A stretch of DNA of 64,000 bases from Symbiodinium natans. Taxonomy: Eukaryota > Sar > Dinophyceae > Suessiales > Symbiodiniaceae. The stretch is taken from the NCBI GenBank assembly GCA_905221605.1, contig CAJNDS010002564.1, positions 285,001 through 349,000 of the forward strand. Direction: 5' to 3'. The position numbers were made by a program, and so were the translations under genes. Shown piece by piece: positions 44,001-51,502 of the stretch (its first letter is position 1; every line of letters starts with the position of its first letter). A model generated the notes under the pieces. It made no database searches, was not told the DNA's origin, and worked only from the letters and a program-made list of their open reading frames with translations.

Positions 44001-45146
44001 CTGGACCGCATCAGCCACCCGTTTAAAATCAAACGGTCTCGCAGACTATTATAAAGGTGTGTTCACGCAGTCGTTACGTGTCTAAGCCAAGCTACTGTAA
44101 GCGTGTGTTTGGCGATGGGCGCGGTGGGCTGAAGATCATCGTGCTTTCAGGCCATGTTGGAGCGAATTTGCAGAGTAGAGTACTTGCGGCTAGTTTAGTT
44201 CGTGCGGCTAGCAGCCCTCTGCTGAACTGTTTAACAGTTATAGGGTCCAAGTTCTGGCGGCACACTGATGCCGTCCTGCCTCGCTTTGTGTCTCAAGCCC
44301 AGGTGACTGGACTTGCGACTGGTGGTCGCAGACATGTACGGACTTGAGTAAGGCGTGCCCCACTTTCATAGCCATCACTTGGATGCAGAGGTAGCATGAG
44401 TAGAGCCAGGGCATGCCAGGGCTGCTGTCCAAAGCTGTAGCAGTGCCACTGTGCTCAGATTATGCTCCTAGCCTATGTGCTCATCTTTGGGTACGCCAAA
44501 GGCTCAGGACCTGACACGGCTTTCTCACCACAACTTCTTGCCTTCGCACGCTTTGCTTGACTGGCTCCAGCGTCGCAAGTCTCAAGGTGGGTGTGCAAGC
44601 ATACCTAGCGCTGCATGATCGAGGGCGAGTCGCTGGGAGCCGAGCCGGGATGACTTGGGGAGGGGGGGAGAGTTCCAGTCGTGGTCTCTCAGCTCTAAAC
44701 CCAAGCCTTACAAGTCCACCGTATCCGCCCCCAAACCCTGAAGTTCCCACTTCCCACTCCCCACAAAAGAAACAAAAGCCCCTTGTGCGGAACATCTTCC
44801 GAAGGCTGCTGCCATGGCCGGCGGCGAGCTCTGGAAAGAGATGGTTCGCTTGATTGGCCTGCCGCTGTCTCAGCTTGCACAAGAGACGGGGCTTTTCTTC
44901 GGGCGCGGGCGCCCAAAATGCTATGAAGTTTGCAAAAAAGTGCTGCAAAGGTACGGAGAGCTCTTGCAGGAGATGGAGCTGAAAGAAGTACCTGGCTGGA
45001 TCAAGGAGCAGGCGCTCGAACACAGGGTGCAGCAGAAAGAGGAAAGGGGATGTCATGAATCGACAGAGCCGAAATCCGATAACCTCAAGACTTCTCTTCC
45101 CGAATCAAGAAGCCTCGCAGTGTGGAATGCTGGGCAGGTTCGATAG
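33968..45146 (+). CDS. Atlastin/GBP-like dynamin-superfamily GTPase (26 coding blocks)
   Basis: A membrane GTPase gene rebuilt from short exons. The order matches atlastin: P-loop (GAFRTGKS), DTQG, RD (VRDW), a helical middle and two hydrophobic segments. Atlastins and RHD3/Sey1 relatives bind GTP, tether and fuse ER membranes; GBPs share the G domain. Inferred blocks: 33968-34008, 34245-34287, 36268-36306 (weak), 36807-36859, 36970-37033, 37087-37113, 37279-37328, 37423-37459, 37647-37741, 38169-38216, 39681-39722, 40097-40151, 41131-41171, 41278-41323, 41560-41626, 41828-41868, 42225-42290, 42467-42520, 42926-42957, 43027-43088, 43316-43388, 43581-43604, 43950-44013, 44303-44352, 44459-44493, 44805-45146. 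Of 20 resolved donors, 13 are GC, 4 GT and 3 GA. The N-terminus upstream of the P-loop and perhaps one or two small exons are missing. Confidence 0.85.
34690..35180 (-). repeat. Intronic CCCTAAA array
   Basis: About 490 bp of CCCTAAA with CCTAAA, CCCTAAG and CCCCAAA variants, inside the inferred intron between the second (34245-34287) and third (36268) blocks of the atlastin-like gene. Confidence 0.97.
35253..35420 (+). repeat. Intronic TTTAGGG array
   Basis: About 20 TTTAGGG units, interrupted at 35292-35320 by a 31-bp sequence shared with 25441-25471. A GC-rich spacer of about 70 bp (35181-35252) separates it from the oppositely oriented CCCTAAA array. Confidence 0.97.
35421..35790 (+). 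repeat. Degenerate TTCAGGG/TTTTCGGG sequence
   Basis: A long run of GGGTTTT, TTCAGGG and TTCGGG-like words that reads like a decayed telomere array. Non-coding, within the same intron. Confidence 0.6.
36268..37459 (+). CDS. Atlastin-like gene: G domain core exons (G3)
   Basis: 36268-36306 EGFSIACVGGEL (least certain). 36807-36859 GFRFKGGMDACTEGIWV. 36970-37033 SEPFLRELDGKQVAVLLMDTQ in two parts (SEPFLRELDGK, QVAVLLMDTQ). 37087-37113 GAWDSNMTK. 37279-37328 EQSATVFGLTAVLSSK. 37423-37459 IYNINMQIQEDK. MDTQ|G across the intron at 37034-37086 is the G3 motif (DxxG). GIWVW and SATVFGLTAVLSS are atlastin/GBP-type signatures from my knowledge of the family. The donors are GC, GC, GA, GA, GC after blocks 4-8. 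The 37087-37113 exon is only 27 nt. Confidence 0.85.
37647..38216 (+). CDS. Atlastin-like gene: G4/RD exons
   Basis: 37647-37741 VENLAYFMRFAQAELNKAAS and EMEREGPAEEC; 38169-38216 PFQSLDFLVRDWRHF. LVRDW holds the Arg-Asp guanine-recognition motif that replaces NKxD in atlastins and GBPs. The 37647 exon joins in phase to QEDK of the preceding block through AAG|GCAGGG...GGCAAG|GTG. The frame is open beyond 37741 (to 37802), but that part lacks family resemblance and is taken as intron. Confidence 0.85.
38217..39680 (+). other. Intron with low-complexity tracts and a hydrophobic ORF
   Basis: The inferred intron between the RD exon and 39681. It contains an open frame (38594-39082) of four hydrophobic stretches with no ATG, AT-rich tracts at 38280-38345 and 39465-39620, and a G-run block GGGGGTGGGGGGGTT at about 39350-39422. 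I do not assign a gene to the ORF. Confidence 0.5.
39681..40151 (+). CDS. Atlastin-like gene: middle-domain exons 11-12
   Basis: 39681-39722 gives DDWTVEQCMEQMQ after completing HFR; 40097-40151 gives HLSRHVNPQKMVENSTAE. The donors are GC (CA|GCGCTC) and GT (GAG|GTGCCC), with AG|G acceptors at both. The segment follows the RD motif at the expected distance and leads into the helical middle domain. The 40152-41130 intron contains G-runs at 40265-40318. Confidence 0.8.
41131..41868 (+). CDS. Atlastin-like gene: exons 13-16
   Basis: 41131-41171 ALHEMFKRLTCFC; 41278-41323 PHPGLIIEKDTWTGK; 41560-41626 VADINRDFIRFMDIYVRDVF; 41828-41868 LSTKKILGSELSI. CFCLPHPG across the 41172-41277 intron and ILGSEL are conserved points I associate with this family. 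The donors are GC at three of three resolved sites. A possible extra exon in 41869-42224 could not be placed. Confidence 0.8.
42225..43088 (+). CDS. Atlastin-like gene: helical exons 17-20
   Basis: 42225-42290 VNAFHDAAPAAMSFTQAMTN; 42467-42520 VLLAKEQAMKSFSKKMDE; 42926-42957 MKPEDFASIS; 43027-43088 EHSFQVSRKLQDEYKSVTIF. The first two join in phase (ACG|GCTCCA...TTAG|GTG). The 42926 block needs a one-base phase change, so an additional small exon probably lies between 42521 and 42925. An in-frame TAG at 43024 falls at the acceptor. Confidence 0.65.
43316..44493 (+). CDS. Atlastin-like gene: coiled coil and membrane-anchor exons
   Basis: 43316-43388 SDDTRKDTWSEICENLDRLR + KRYE; 43581-43604 ENARRLEK (24 nt); 43950-44013 ALVAFANISLIGLALFVLDR; 44303-44352 DWTCDWWSQTCTDLSK; 44459-44493 IMLLAYVLIFGY. 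Two hydrophobic segments flank a Trp/Cys-rich loop, as in a hairpin ER anchor. The donors are GA, GC, GC and GC. All joins through 44352 keep frame (for example ATC A|GCCACC...CAG|GT GAC). Confidence 0.85.
43747..43891. repeat. Inverted-repeat element in intron
   Basis: Outer ends GGAACCA/TGGTTCC and an inner perfect 11-bp pair GTTTCAGGAAC (43789-43799)/GTTCCTGAAAC (43873-43883). The roughly 145-bp segment can fold. It sits in the intron before the first membrane exon. Confidence 0.6.
44805..45146 (+). CDS. Atlastin-like gene: C-terminal cytosolic exon
   Basis: After cgaAG the frame runs AAAMAGGELWKEMVRLIGLP to TAG 45144-45146, with RYGELLQEMELKEVP in the middle and a polar tail. The ATG at 44814 has a good context (GCCATGG) and could start a separate 110-residue protein. 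However, GGELWKEMVRL following a membrane hairpin fits the expected C-terminal tail, so I prefer it as the last exon. Confidence 0.65.
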   Translation, partial: AAAMAGGELWKEMVRLIGLPLSQLAQETGLFFGRGRPKCYEVCKKVLQRYGELLQEMELKEVPGWIKEQALEHRVQQKEERGCHESTEPKSDNLKTSLPESRSLAVWNAGQVR

Positions 45147-46202
45147 TTGGAAGCTGCTTGACTTGTGGCCACCCACCCACTAACGCAATCCGACATCCGA
45201 TCTTTCGTCCTTCATTCTGGCTATGAGTCGAGAATTTTGTTATGGTGACGAATTCACGGTGACAAATCAGGAGGATGGCTTGGCTTTTGCCAGACAAGGG
45301 TTTCAAGTTTCTTCTCAGTGAGAGTCAAAGAAAGAACAGATGGCACAAGGTGCACACAGGCTAGACAGCAGACAACAATTTATGGTGGCCAGGAACAACT
45401 TGACAATGAGGAGAGGCAGAATGAGAAAATTTCAATTTGATTGCGAGGGAACAAGGATTTGCCAGAACTAGATGCCAGTGGTGGAGGGCGAACTTACAAA
45501 GGATGCCTCCTTTGGGATTACAAGGAAACTGGGCTCTGAAACTCACAACCAATCACATACCATCACATACCTCTACAACCCTCAAACCCTGCAAGCCCGA
45601 AGCCCCAAGCAAACCCCTAAACCTAAGTCTCAAGCCACAAAGCCCCAAAGCCTTGAAAGCCGTAAACGCCATAGTCCTAAACCCTTAAAGGCTAAGGCCG
45701 TAAAGCCCCAAAAAGCCCCAGTACCCCAACGCTCGTCCTAAACCCAAAGACTTTTAGAATCCCGTCATGCTGAGCAGGCCATATCTTTGTGCAATTCGGC
45801 GTGGGTCTCAGGTGTGTGATCTCGAAAGGTTGTGTTGAACAGGGCTCGAACCTGGTTATTCCAAGCAGCTACTCAGGTCTCAGGTGGAAGTGCCGCCGCA
45901 GACACCAAGAAGAAGGCTGCTCATCCACGCGGGTCTTCATTCTGTCGGGTGAACGACGGTCCTAGGCAGTGCGCGCCTGTTATTTGGGTCTTCACGCTTC
46001 TTCACATGTCTACTCGGCGTCGCAGTTCAGGGTGTTGAAAACCGAGAAACGGAGATAGGGAGGCTTGGGACATGCTTGTGCCAGGACTGAGGCGCGGCGT
46101 TGCCAGTGCACTGCTAATGAGCCGAGGGCTCCGCTTCAGTTGTGGGGAGTCACTCTCGTAGACTTTTCAGGGGCCCGGGCAAGTGGAGTTCAGGGCCAGG
46201 CT
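45147..46202. other. No confident gene; degenerate AAACCC words
   Basis: 45560-45760 is a C/A-rich stretch of AAAGCCCCAAA-like words, perhaps a decayed telomere tract. 45836-45860 looks superficially like a tRNA T-arm and was rejected. Confidence 0.4.
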
Positions 46203-46275
46203 GGGCCGAAGTCCAAGCACTCTTAGGGTTTGGGGAGGGCTTAGGAGATTTTAGGTTTAGGGTTTAGGGTTCGGT
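46203..46275 (+). repeat. Degenerate TTTAGGG tract
   Basis: TTAGGG, TTTAGGT and TTTAGGG words with spacers. Confidence 0.85.
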
Positions 46276-47006
46276 TAGGGGCTGAGTTTCCTTTGAGATC
46301 CTCTGGGAAGACTTCCCCCGTGATGCTGATAGACTGCCGCCCGGACCTACCCATCATTGTACACCATACTTGGACGCTGGGGCTTGAGGGAAGTCACCCG
46401 GACACCCCGCATACCAGCGGATCGCTTCATTCCTGCCCATCGACAGTGAAGCCACGTCGTTGGATTGTTGCAGCGTCGTGCAGAATTGCAATTGTGCAGA
46501 AAAGGTGCAACATGCTGAGCACAATTGAAGCATAAAACCAACACCTTGGAATATCTTACATAGCAAGGCAGTGAAGCCATTCTGCAGGCAAGACCTTAGG
46601 GAGCTTCCATACTTGGCATGGTGGTAGGTAGGCCCCAGAAGTGGCGCAGCCCTTGTTTGGTTGCCAACTTGTCTTGGAGCACGCACCCTCGGTCTCTTGA
46701 ATCTCGCGGTTGTGGTTGGTGCTCTGCCTTCTTAGTCCTGAAGATCCTGGGAAGTCACAGTCTGAGACAGCTGGGTTTCGCGCGAGCCTTTGTTTCATGG
46801 TACACTTCCGGGGAGCATCAAGAAGTATGAAGAGAATGTGCCTTCATAGCCGCTCCCAACATCCCACTGATTCGCTACTGTGCTCTTGCCAGTAGGGATG
46901 GCAACCACGCAGCCCCAGGCTTCAGCACACAGAAGATGACAGGAGGAAGACAAACTTCAGCTTAGGACATCGGAGTCCACAACCCAGCACCCACCAGAAC
47001 CCAGGG

Positions 47007-47588
47007 ATGGTAGAGCCCGGCCTCCTCCAAGCATCTCAAGCCCACACCTCGAGCCCAGGATCTTGGTCCCCGAACCCCAAACTGCCACAAACCGCAGCTT
47101 TCATGGGAGCTGGGAGAAGTCATGGCCTCAGTTTTCGAGGTCGGCGGCCATGCGAGAGCAATGCTCGGGTTGGGTGGTCACAGATTCAAGGATGGATCAG
47201 GCGTTGGCCGCACCCCCTCACAACCCAAACGGGTGACGTATCAGGCATGGGCATGGGGTTGCGTCCAGTGGAATCCGAGGTTCCAAACAAGCATCGAAGT
47301 GGGCCCCCTTGTTTGGAAGCGCATCTTTGGAAAACAGAGTGGGAATGGGAGGTGAGGACGGGAGGGTTGCTAATGTCGCTGGCGAGTAGATTTGCGAATA
47401 TGCTTGAAAGAGCAAGGAGCTCGCACAACAGTCTTCGAGCCCGGCCTTCGCTCCAACCCTCCCGTCAACTCGCTGTCACTTCGACTCGACGTGGCGGCTT
47501 GACGAGTTCACCTGACGGGAGTGCCAGGTATGAGAAGCCCACCAAGCCTCAGGAATCTGCGCCGTCAGCGAGCAGGCGGGGTGCTTGA
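47007..47588 (+). CDS. Long ORF, Ser/Arg/Pro-rich, unrecognised
   Basis: The ATG at 47007 opens 193 codons to TGA 47586-47588. The C-terminal half (LLMSLASRFANMLERARSSH, then an Arg/Ser/Pro-rich tail) looks more protein-like than the N-terminal half. A second frame (47122-47355) starting MASVFEVGGHARAMLG is equally open and may be the real one, which lowers confidence. No domain. Confidence 0.28.
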   Translation: MVEPGLLQASQAHTSSPGSWSPNPKLPQTAAFMGAGRSHGLSFRGRRPCESNARVGWSQIQGWIRRWPHPLTTQTGDVSGMGMGLRPVESEVPNKHRSGPPCLEAHLWKTEWEWEVRTGGLLMSLASRFANMLERARSSHNSLRARPSLQPSRQLAVTSTRRGGLTSSPDGSARYEKPTKPQESAPSASRRGA

Positions 47589-48870
47589 GCGCACAGACTT
47601 GAGGTCTCAACTGTAGCAAATCTGCCTTCTTTGGCAGGTGTAAGTGCGCAGTAGTATGGCACCTACGGCAGCGTAACACGAAGAAGGGCAGCCTCGAATG
47701 TACGGATACTGACACGGAGCTCAGAGGTAAGCTTCCGAAGAGTTCCTAGATTCAAGCTCTTAGAGACTCGTAATCTCATCTTGACCATTTTAAACTCGAA
47801 GACCGCAAGAGTCACAAGAGCTCAGGCGCTTTCTCTGACACCTCCCTGCACTCCACCATATCACAAGATCATGCCTGGAAGCACAAGAACTGCAAACCTG
47901 TGCGGAAAGGCCTGGAACCACTCGCACCAACGTGCCAGATTCCAAAGTAGCTTCGTTAGAGCAAAACCCCAGGTGCGCGACAACTGCATGCACGATAGAT
48001 GCCACACAAACTCTCACCCTGTCAAAGTGAACTCCCCTTACTTCACAAGCTGCAGGGCATGGGAATCTGCTGGCATGCAGCTCAGGGGATGGGAGAAGCA
48101 ACGGGCAGTTGCCTCATGTTACCTTACCATGCACACCAGGGGAGTAAAGAGTTGGACCAGGCCGTAGCGGAGTGAAGCTTCACCAGCCACTGTTGTTTTG
48201 AGATGCCTCATGCCTCCTTGAGTCAGGAGTTGCCAGCACATGCCTACAAGGTCTCAGCAAACCCTGATCCGCTTTTGATCAGGCGCTCAGCAGCCTGGGC
48301 AACTTCGCGCGACGGCCTCCAAGGAGGAGCCTATGCCTTGGGAAGCATGCGGCAGCACCCCCCCCCCCCCCTCCCCCCCTTTCGGCGCTTCCCCCGCCCC
48401 CCTCCCCCCCCTGCCCCCCCCTCCCCCTGTCCCCTCCCCCTCTCCTTTGGTTGGCATTGTGCGTCGGCTCCGAAGGGACTTTGGATGCACCTGGTTCCGG
48501 GACAACAAACACAAGGGACGGAATTTCATGCTGACTCAAACATAAGGGTCCCTGATTTGGGGACCTTTTCGCTTCAGGAGACCCGCTAAATGAGGTATGG
48601 GGGTCCGAATGTCGAACACAACACCCCGCCCCCCCCGGCGTTCCTCAAGGCTTAAGCATCATCTACTAGGCATCGCACTGCGCGCAGATTTTGATACTCG
48701 TGGTTCCTCTTCACCCTTGACCTCAACAAGGCCTCGACCGAGCGGCAGCGGGCCGCCACGTCATGCTTCGGCCAAGGCATCCTTTAGATTTGATGTGCGA
48801 GAATCATTGAGAAAGGGGTTGCGGGTTTCACTGGTTTCACTTCCACCTGGGTATTGCTGTTGGGATTAAC
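47589..48870. other. No confident gene; poly-C block
   Basis: 48357-48445 is a C-run block (CCCCCTCC words). Two frames at 48597-48869 are open: one has a Pro/Ser/Arg-rich product, the other reads FLFTLDLNKASTERQRAATS. I cannot decide between them. Confidence 0.4.
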
Positions 48871-48995
48871 AGTTTGCTTGCAAGTCTGCGGCAAAACTGG
48901 ACTGGCATGGACTGACACTGGCCCGCTGCTTACTTACTTTCAACGCAGCTGCAAGGTGACACATTTTGGGTACTCGGCTTCACTTTGTGACACTT

Positions 48996-49095
48996 GGGGG
49001 TTTCCGAAATTAAGGTACCTTACTGGGGTCCTTATCATACGGGAATCCTACTATTTGGGGATTATATTCGGGGCCCCCTATCTTCGTAGATCCCC
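48996..49095 (+). mobile_element. MITE family 1, copy D
   Basis: A 100-bp element starting GGGGGTTTCCGAAATTAAGG, interior TGGGGTCCTTATCATACGGG and CCTACTATTTGGGG, ending with a diverged inverted TIR. ACTT flanks both ends. Eleven bases after it lies an AG|GTG followed by a coding-like 39-nt block. Confidence 0.85.
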
Positions 49096-49106
49096 ACTTT
49101 GGTCAG

Positions 49107-49145
49107 GTGGTAAATGTCGCCGAGCTCGCGTCGGGCGATGACGAG
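49107..49145 (+). CDS. Putative 39-nt exon
   Basis: Between gtcAG and GTAGGG the frame reads VVNVAELASGDDE. A possible upstream exon ending AAG|GTGACA at 48956 (frame KSAAKLDWHGLTLARCLLTF) would place MITE copy D inside the intron. Weak: both blocks are short. Confidence 0.3.
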
Positions 49146-50208
49146 GTAGGGACTTAAGGGGAAAGGTCTAAGAAAGACCGCCTCCCCGGTGTTACAAGAG
49201 GCAACTTGGTTGGCTCAAGGAAAGCTCGAGGGAGGACCGCCCTTTTCGACGGGAACCTTGTCTCCGCGAACTCTGTTTAGGGTTTAGGGTTTAGGGATAC
49301 TTGTGCCCTGTGCCCAAGACCCCGACGAAGGTTGAGCGGAGCTTCAAAGAAGAGATGCACTCGGCGAGGTGGGGGGGTTTCGAGGAATGTGGTGGCCTTT
49401 CGTCTTTCTGAGGTCTTTTTGGCATCTCAAGATTAGGATTTCGAGTTTAGGGCTTAGGGATGTCTAGGGTTTAGGGGGCCCCAATCCCAAAGGATTTCGA
49501 GTTCAGGGCTTAGGGATGTTAGCCCGGCATCTGAGCAGGAACCGCCCGGCTACCATGGATCCGCCCGCCCGCCTCGCTTCTGCGAATTCACGAGCATGCC
49601 GGCGCATGGTGTTTCACTGTGTCATACTATAAACCCCTGAGCCCTAAACAAGAAAACCTAGACCTGTGCTCCCTGAACCCCTAAAGGCCGCAAAGCCAGT
49701 GTAGACTATAGCCCTAGGCCCTGCAGGGGTTCTTGGCTTCGTGCTTTGTATTTCGGGGCGCGTTCATTGTCCACCTTTTTTATTTCACACCACCGCACAC
49801 CACTGAGCGATATCCTGTCTTCTGTCGAAGGTCCTTGTTGGGATTCAACATTCGGCATTTTAGGGTGTAGGGTTTATGGACTTGCCAGGTCACCAGCATC
49901 AGGACGCCAGCAGAGAGAGTCACGAAGACGCATCTTCACTGGAGTAAGGATCCTGGCTAATTAGGACTCTCCCTTGTCTCCCCTCGCAGGAAGCAGGAGA
50001 AAGGCCTGGTCCCCAGTTCTCTGGGATGGGTTTGATCACTTCAGTGGATCATGTCATTATAGTCTTTAGCAGTGGCTCCCCGGCTATCATCTGAGGAAGC
50101 CCGAGGCAACCTGGCGCCGCAAAGGCCCGCCAGCCAAAGTAAGGGCCCGGCTACCCACCATCGTGAAAGAAACGGTCTTCAAATCCCACCGAAGCATTCA
50201 AATGTCTA
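49146..50208. other. No confident gene
   Basis: A TTTAGGG tract lies at 49277-49300. GATTTCGAGTTYAGGGCTTA is repeated at about 49438 and 49494. No supported frame. Confidence 0.45.
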
Positions 50209-50613
50209 CTAAAAGCATACAACGTTGGACACCTTAATGAATATCTCCTCAGAGTTGCTCAGAAAGATGGATTGAAGACTACAGTAAATGGCGTTGATAT
50301 GAAAAGTTGTGATCACAAACAGCCTTGGTGCCGCGCAGCCTTTGAGAAGTTTGAATTTCTTCGCAGGCTTGCGCCGGATGTTCGCAGCACTCCAGCCAAG
50401 CAAAGCAACCAGGCGGGGCGCTGCCGGATGCTGCTGCGGATGCTGCTGCGGATGCTGCTGCGGATGCTGCTGCGGATGCTGCTGCGGATGCTGCTGCTGC
50501 TGCTGCTGTAGATTCTGCTGCTGCTGCTGCTGCTGTAGATTCTGCTGCTGCTGTCTTGCATCACTAGCGGGAGCAAAACGAAGTTGGAGATGGTTTTGCA
50601 GACCTCTTTGCAC
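50209..50613 (-). CDS. Possible Gln/His/Pro-repeat protein segment
   Basis: The minus-strand frame is open for 134 codons. It contains ARQQQQNLQQQQQQQNLQQQ and six HPQQ units encoded by the CTG/GGATGCTGCTGC repeat, followed by a basic part (RRKPAKKFKLLKG). The open frame through the repeat suggests a polyQ protein exon, but trinucleotide repeats are open by nature. No domain. Confidence 0.3.
   Translation of the reverse strand: MQRGLQNHLQLRFAPASDARQQQQNLQQQQQQQNLQQQQQQHPQQHPQQHPQQHPQQHPQQHPAAPRLVALLGWSAANIRRKPAKKFKLLKGCAAPRLFVITTFHINAIYCSLQSIFLSNSEEIFIKVSNVVCF
50427..50560. repeat. CTG triplet and 12-bp GGATGCTGCTGC repeat
   Basis: Six GGATGCTGCTGC units, then (CTG)6, TAGATT, (CTG)7, TAGATT, (CTG)4. 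Confidence 0.95.
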
Positions 50614-51502
50614 TGCATTGCAGTGTGGTTTCCTTGTTCACTTCACCCCATCCGCCCCGTGCACGCAGAAGAGGCAAGGCCCTCGATTTAGAAATGCCCT
50701 CAAGACGAAGCCAGGATTCCGCCCGGGACAGATTGAACAGCCACATGCTTTTATTCTAGTTGTTAAAGCTTGGCACCTATGTGTCATGTGGTGTTTGCTC
50801 AGGATGAGGTTGAGTCTAGGAGTCCCCCCGCAGTAACATTCTGTCGCGTTGCGAAAGGCGCGCGCCGGTGGCTATGACGGCCACGCCCTAAGTACATCTG
50901 AGTTCTACGTAGCATCTCGTAGCTCAGGGAGTGGAATGAGAGGACTTCACATGCGATGTCACACGCTTGTGAAAGGGGTTCTGTCGGCCGAGGCAGGCCT
51001 GCTTCTGATTCCGGTGACAGAGATCAAGGCCTCCAGCCATTGGCACCTCGAGCTGCGGCCGCACGGGCTGAATCCCCATGTATCCTGCCCCAAGCAGGCA
51101 AGTCACCTCAAGGCGCGTCTCTTCCAGAGCCGTGGACGAGGTGCGTGGGTTGTTTCAGGCTTGACAGCATCATGAGATGGTTGCTCTGAGCTGTCTCGTT
51201 TGCCATCACAGTGGCAGGCGCCTGGCCAACACCATGATTCTCCACACAGTGCAGAATTCCATGCCCCAACCACAGAACAACGTCCTGCTGGGGCTCATGA
51301 GCTCTGACTCCTTTCCTCCTCTGACTCCTTTCCCGCCCCCAGAGTTCGTGCGGGCGCTCCGACGGCAATCCGCTGAGGATCCTTGCAACATATCTCCTGG
51401 AGCTCCTCACAAGTGGCTCCTGTCCTGCATATGGAGAGCAGTCCCTTGTACCATCTTGTACCCATGCCACAAGAGATTTGAGCCAAGAGCTTGCCTCCCA
51501 AA

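Noticed and set aside
45830-45865. T-arm-like sequence CAGGTTCGAGCCCTG on the minus strand
   Set aside because: No D-arm, anticodon arm or acceptor stem in the expected positions.
49206-49220. Possible spliced-leader relic (TTGGCTCAAG)
   Set aside because: Only ten bases match the end of the dinoflagellate spliced leader from memory; no downstream gene begins there.
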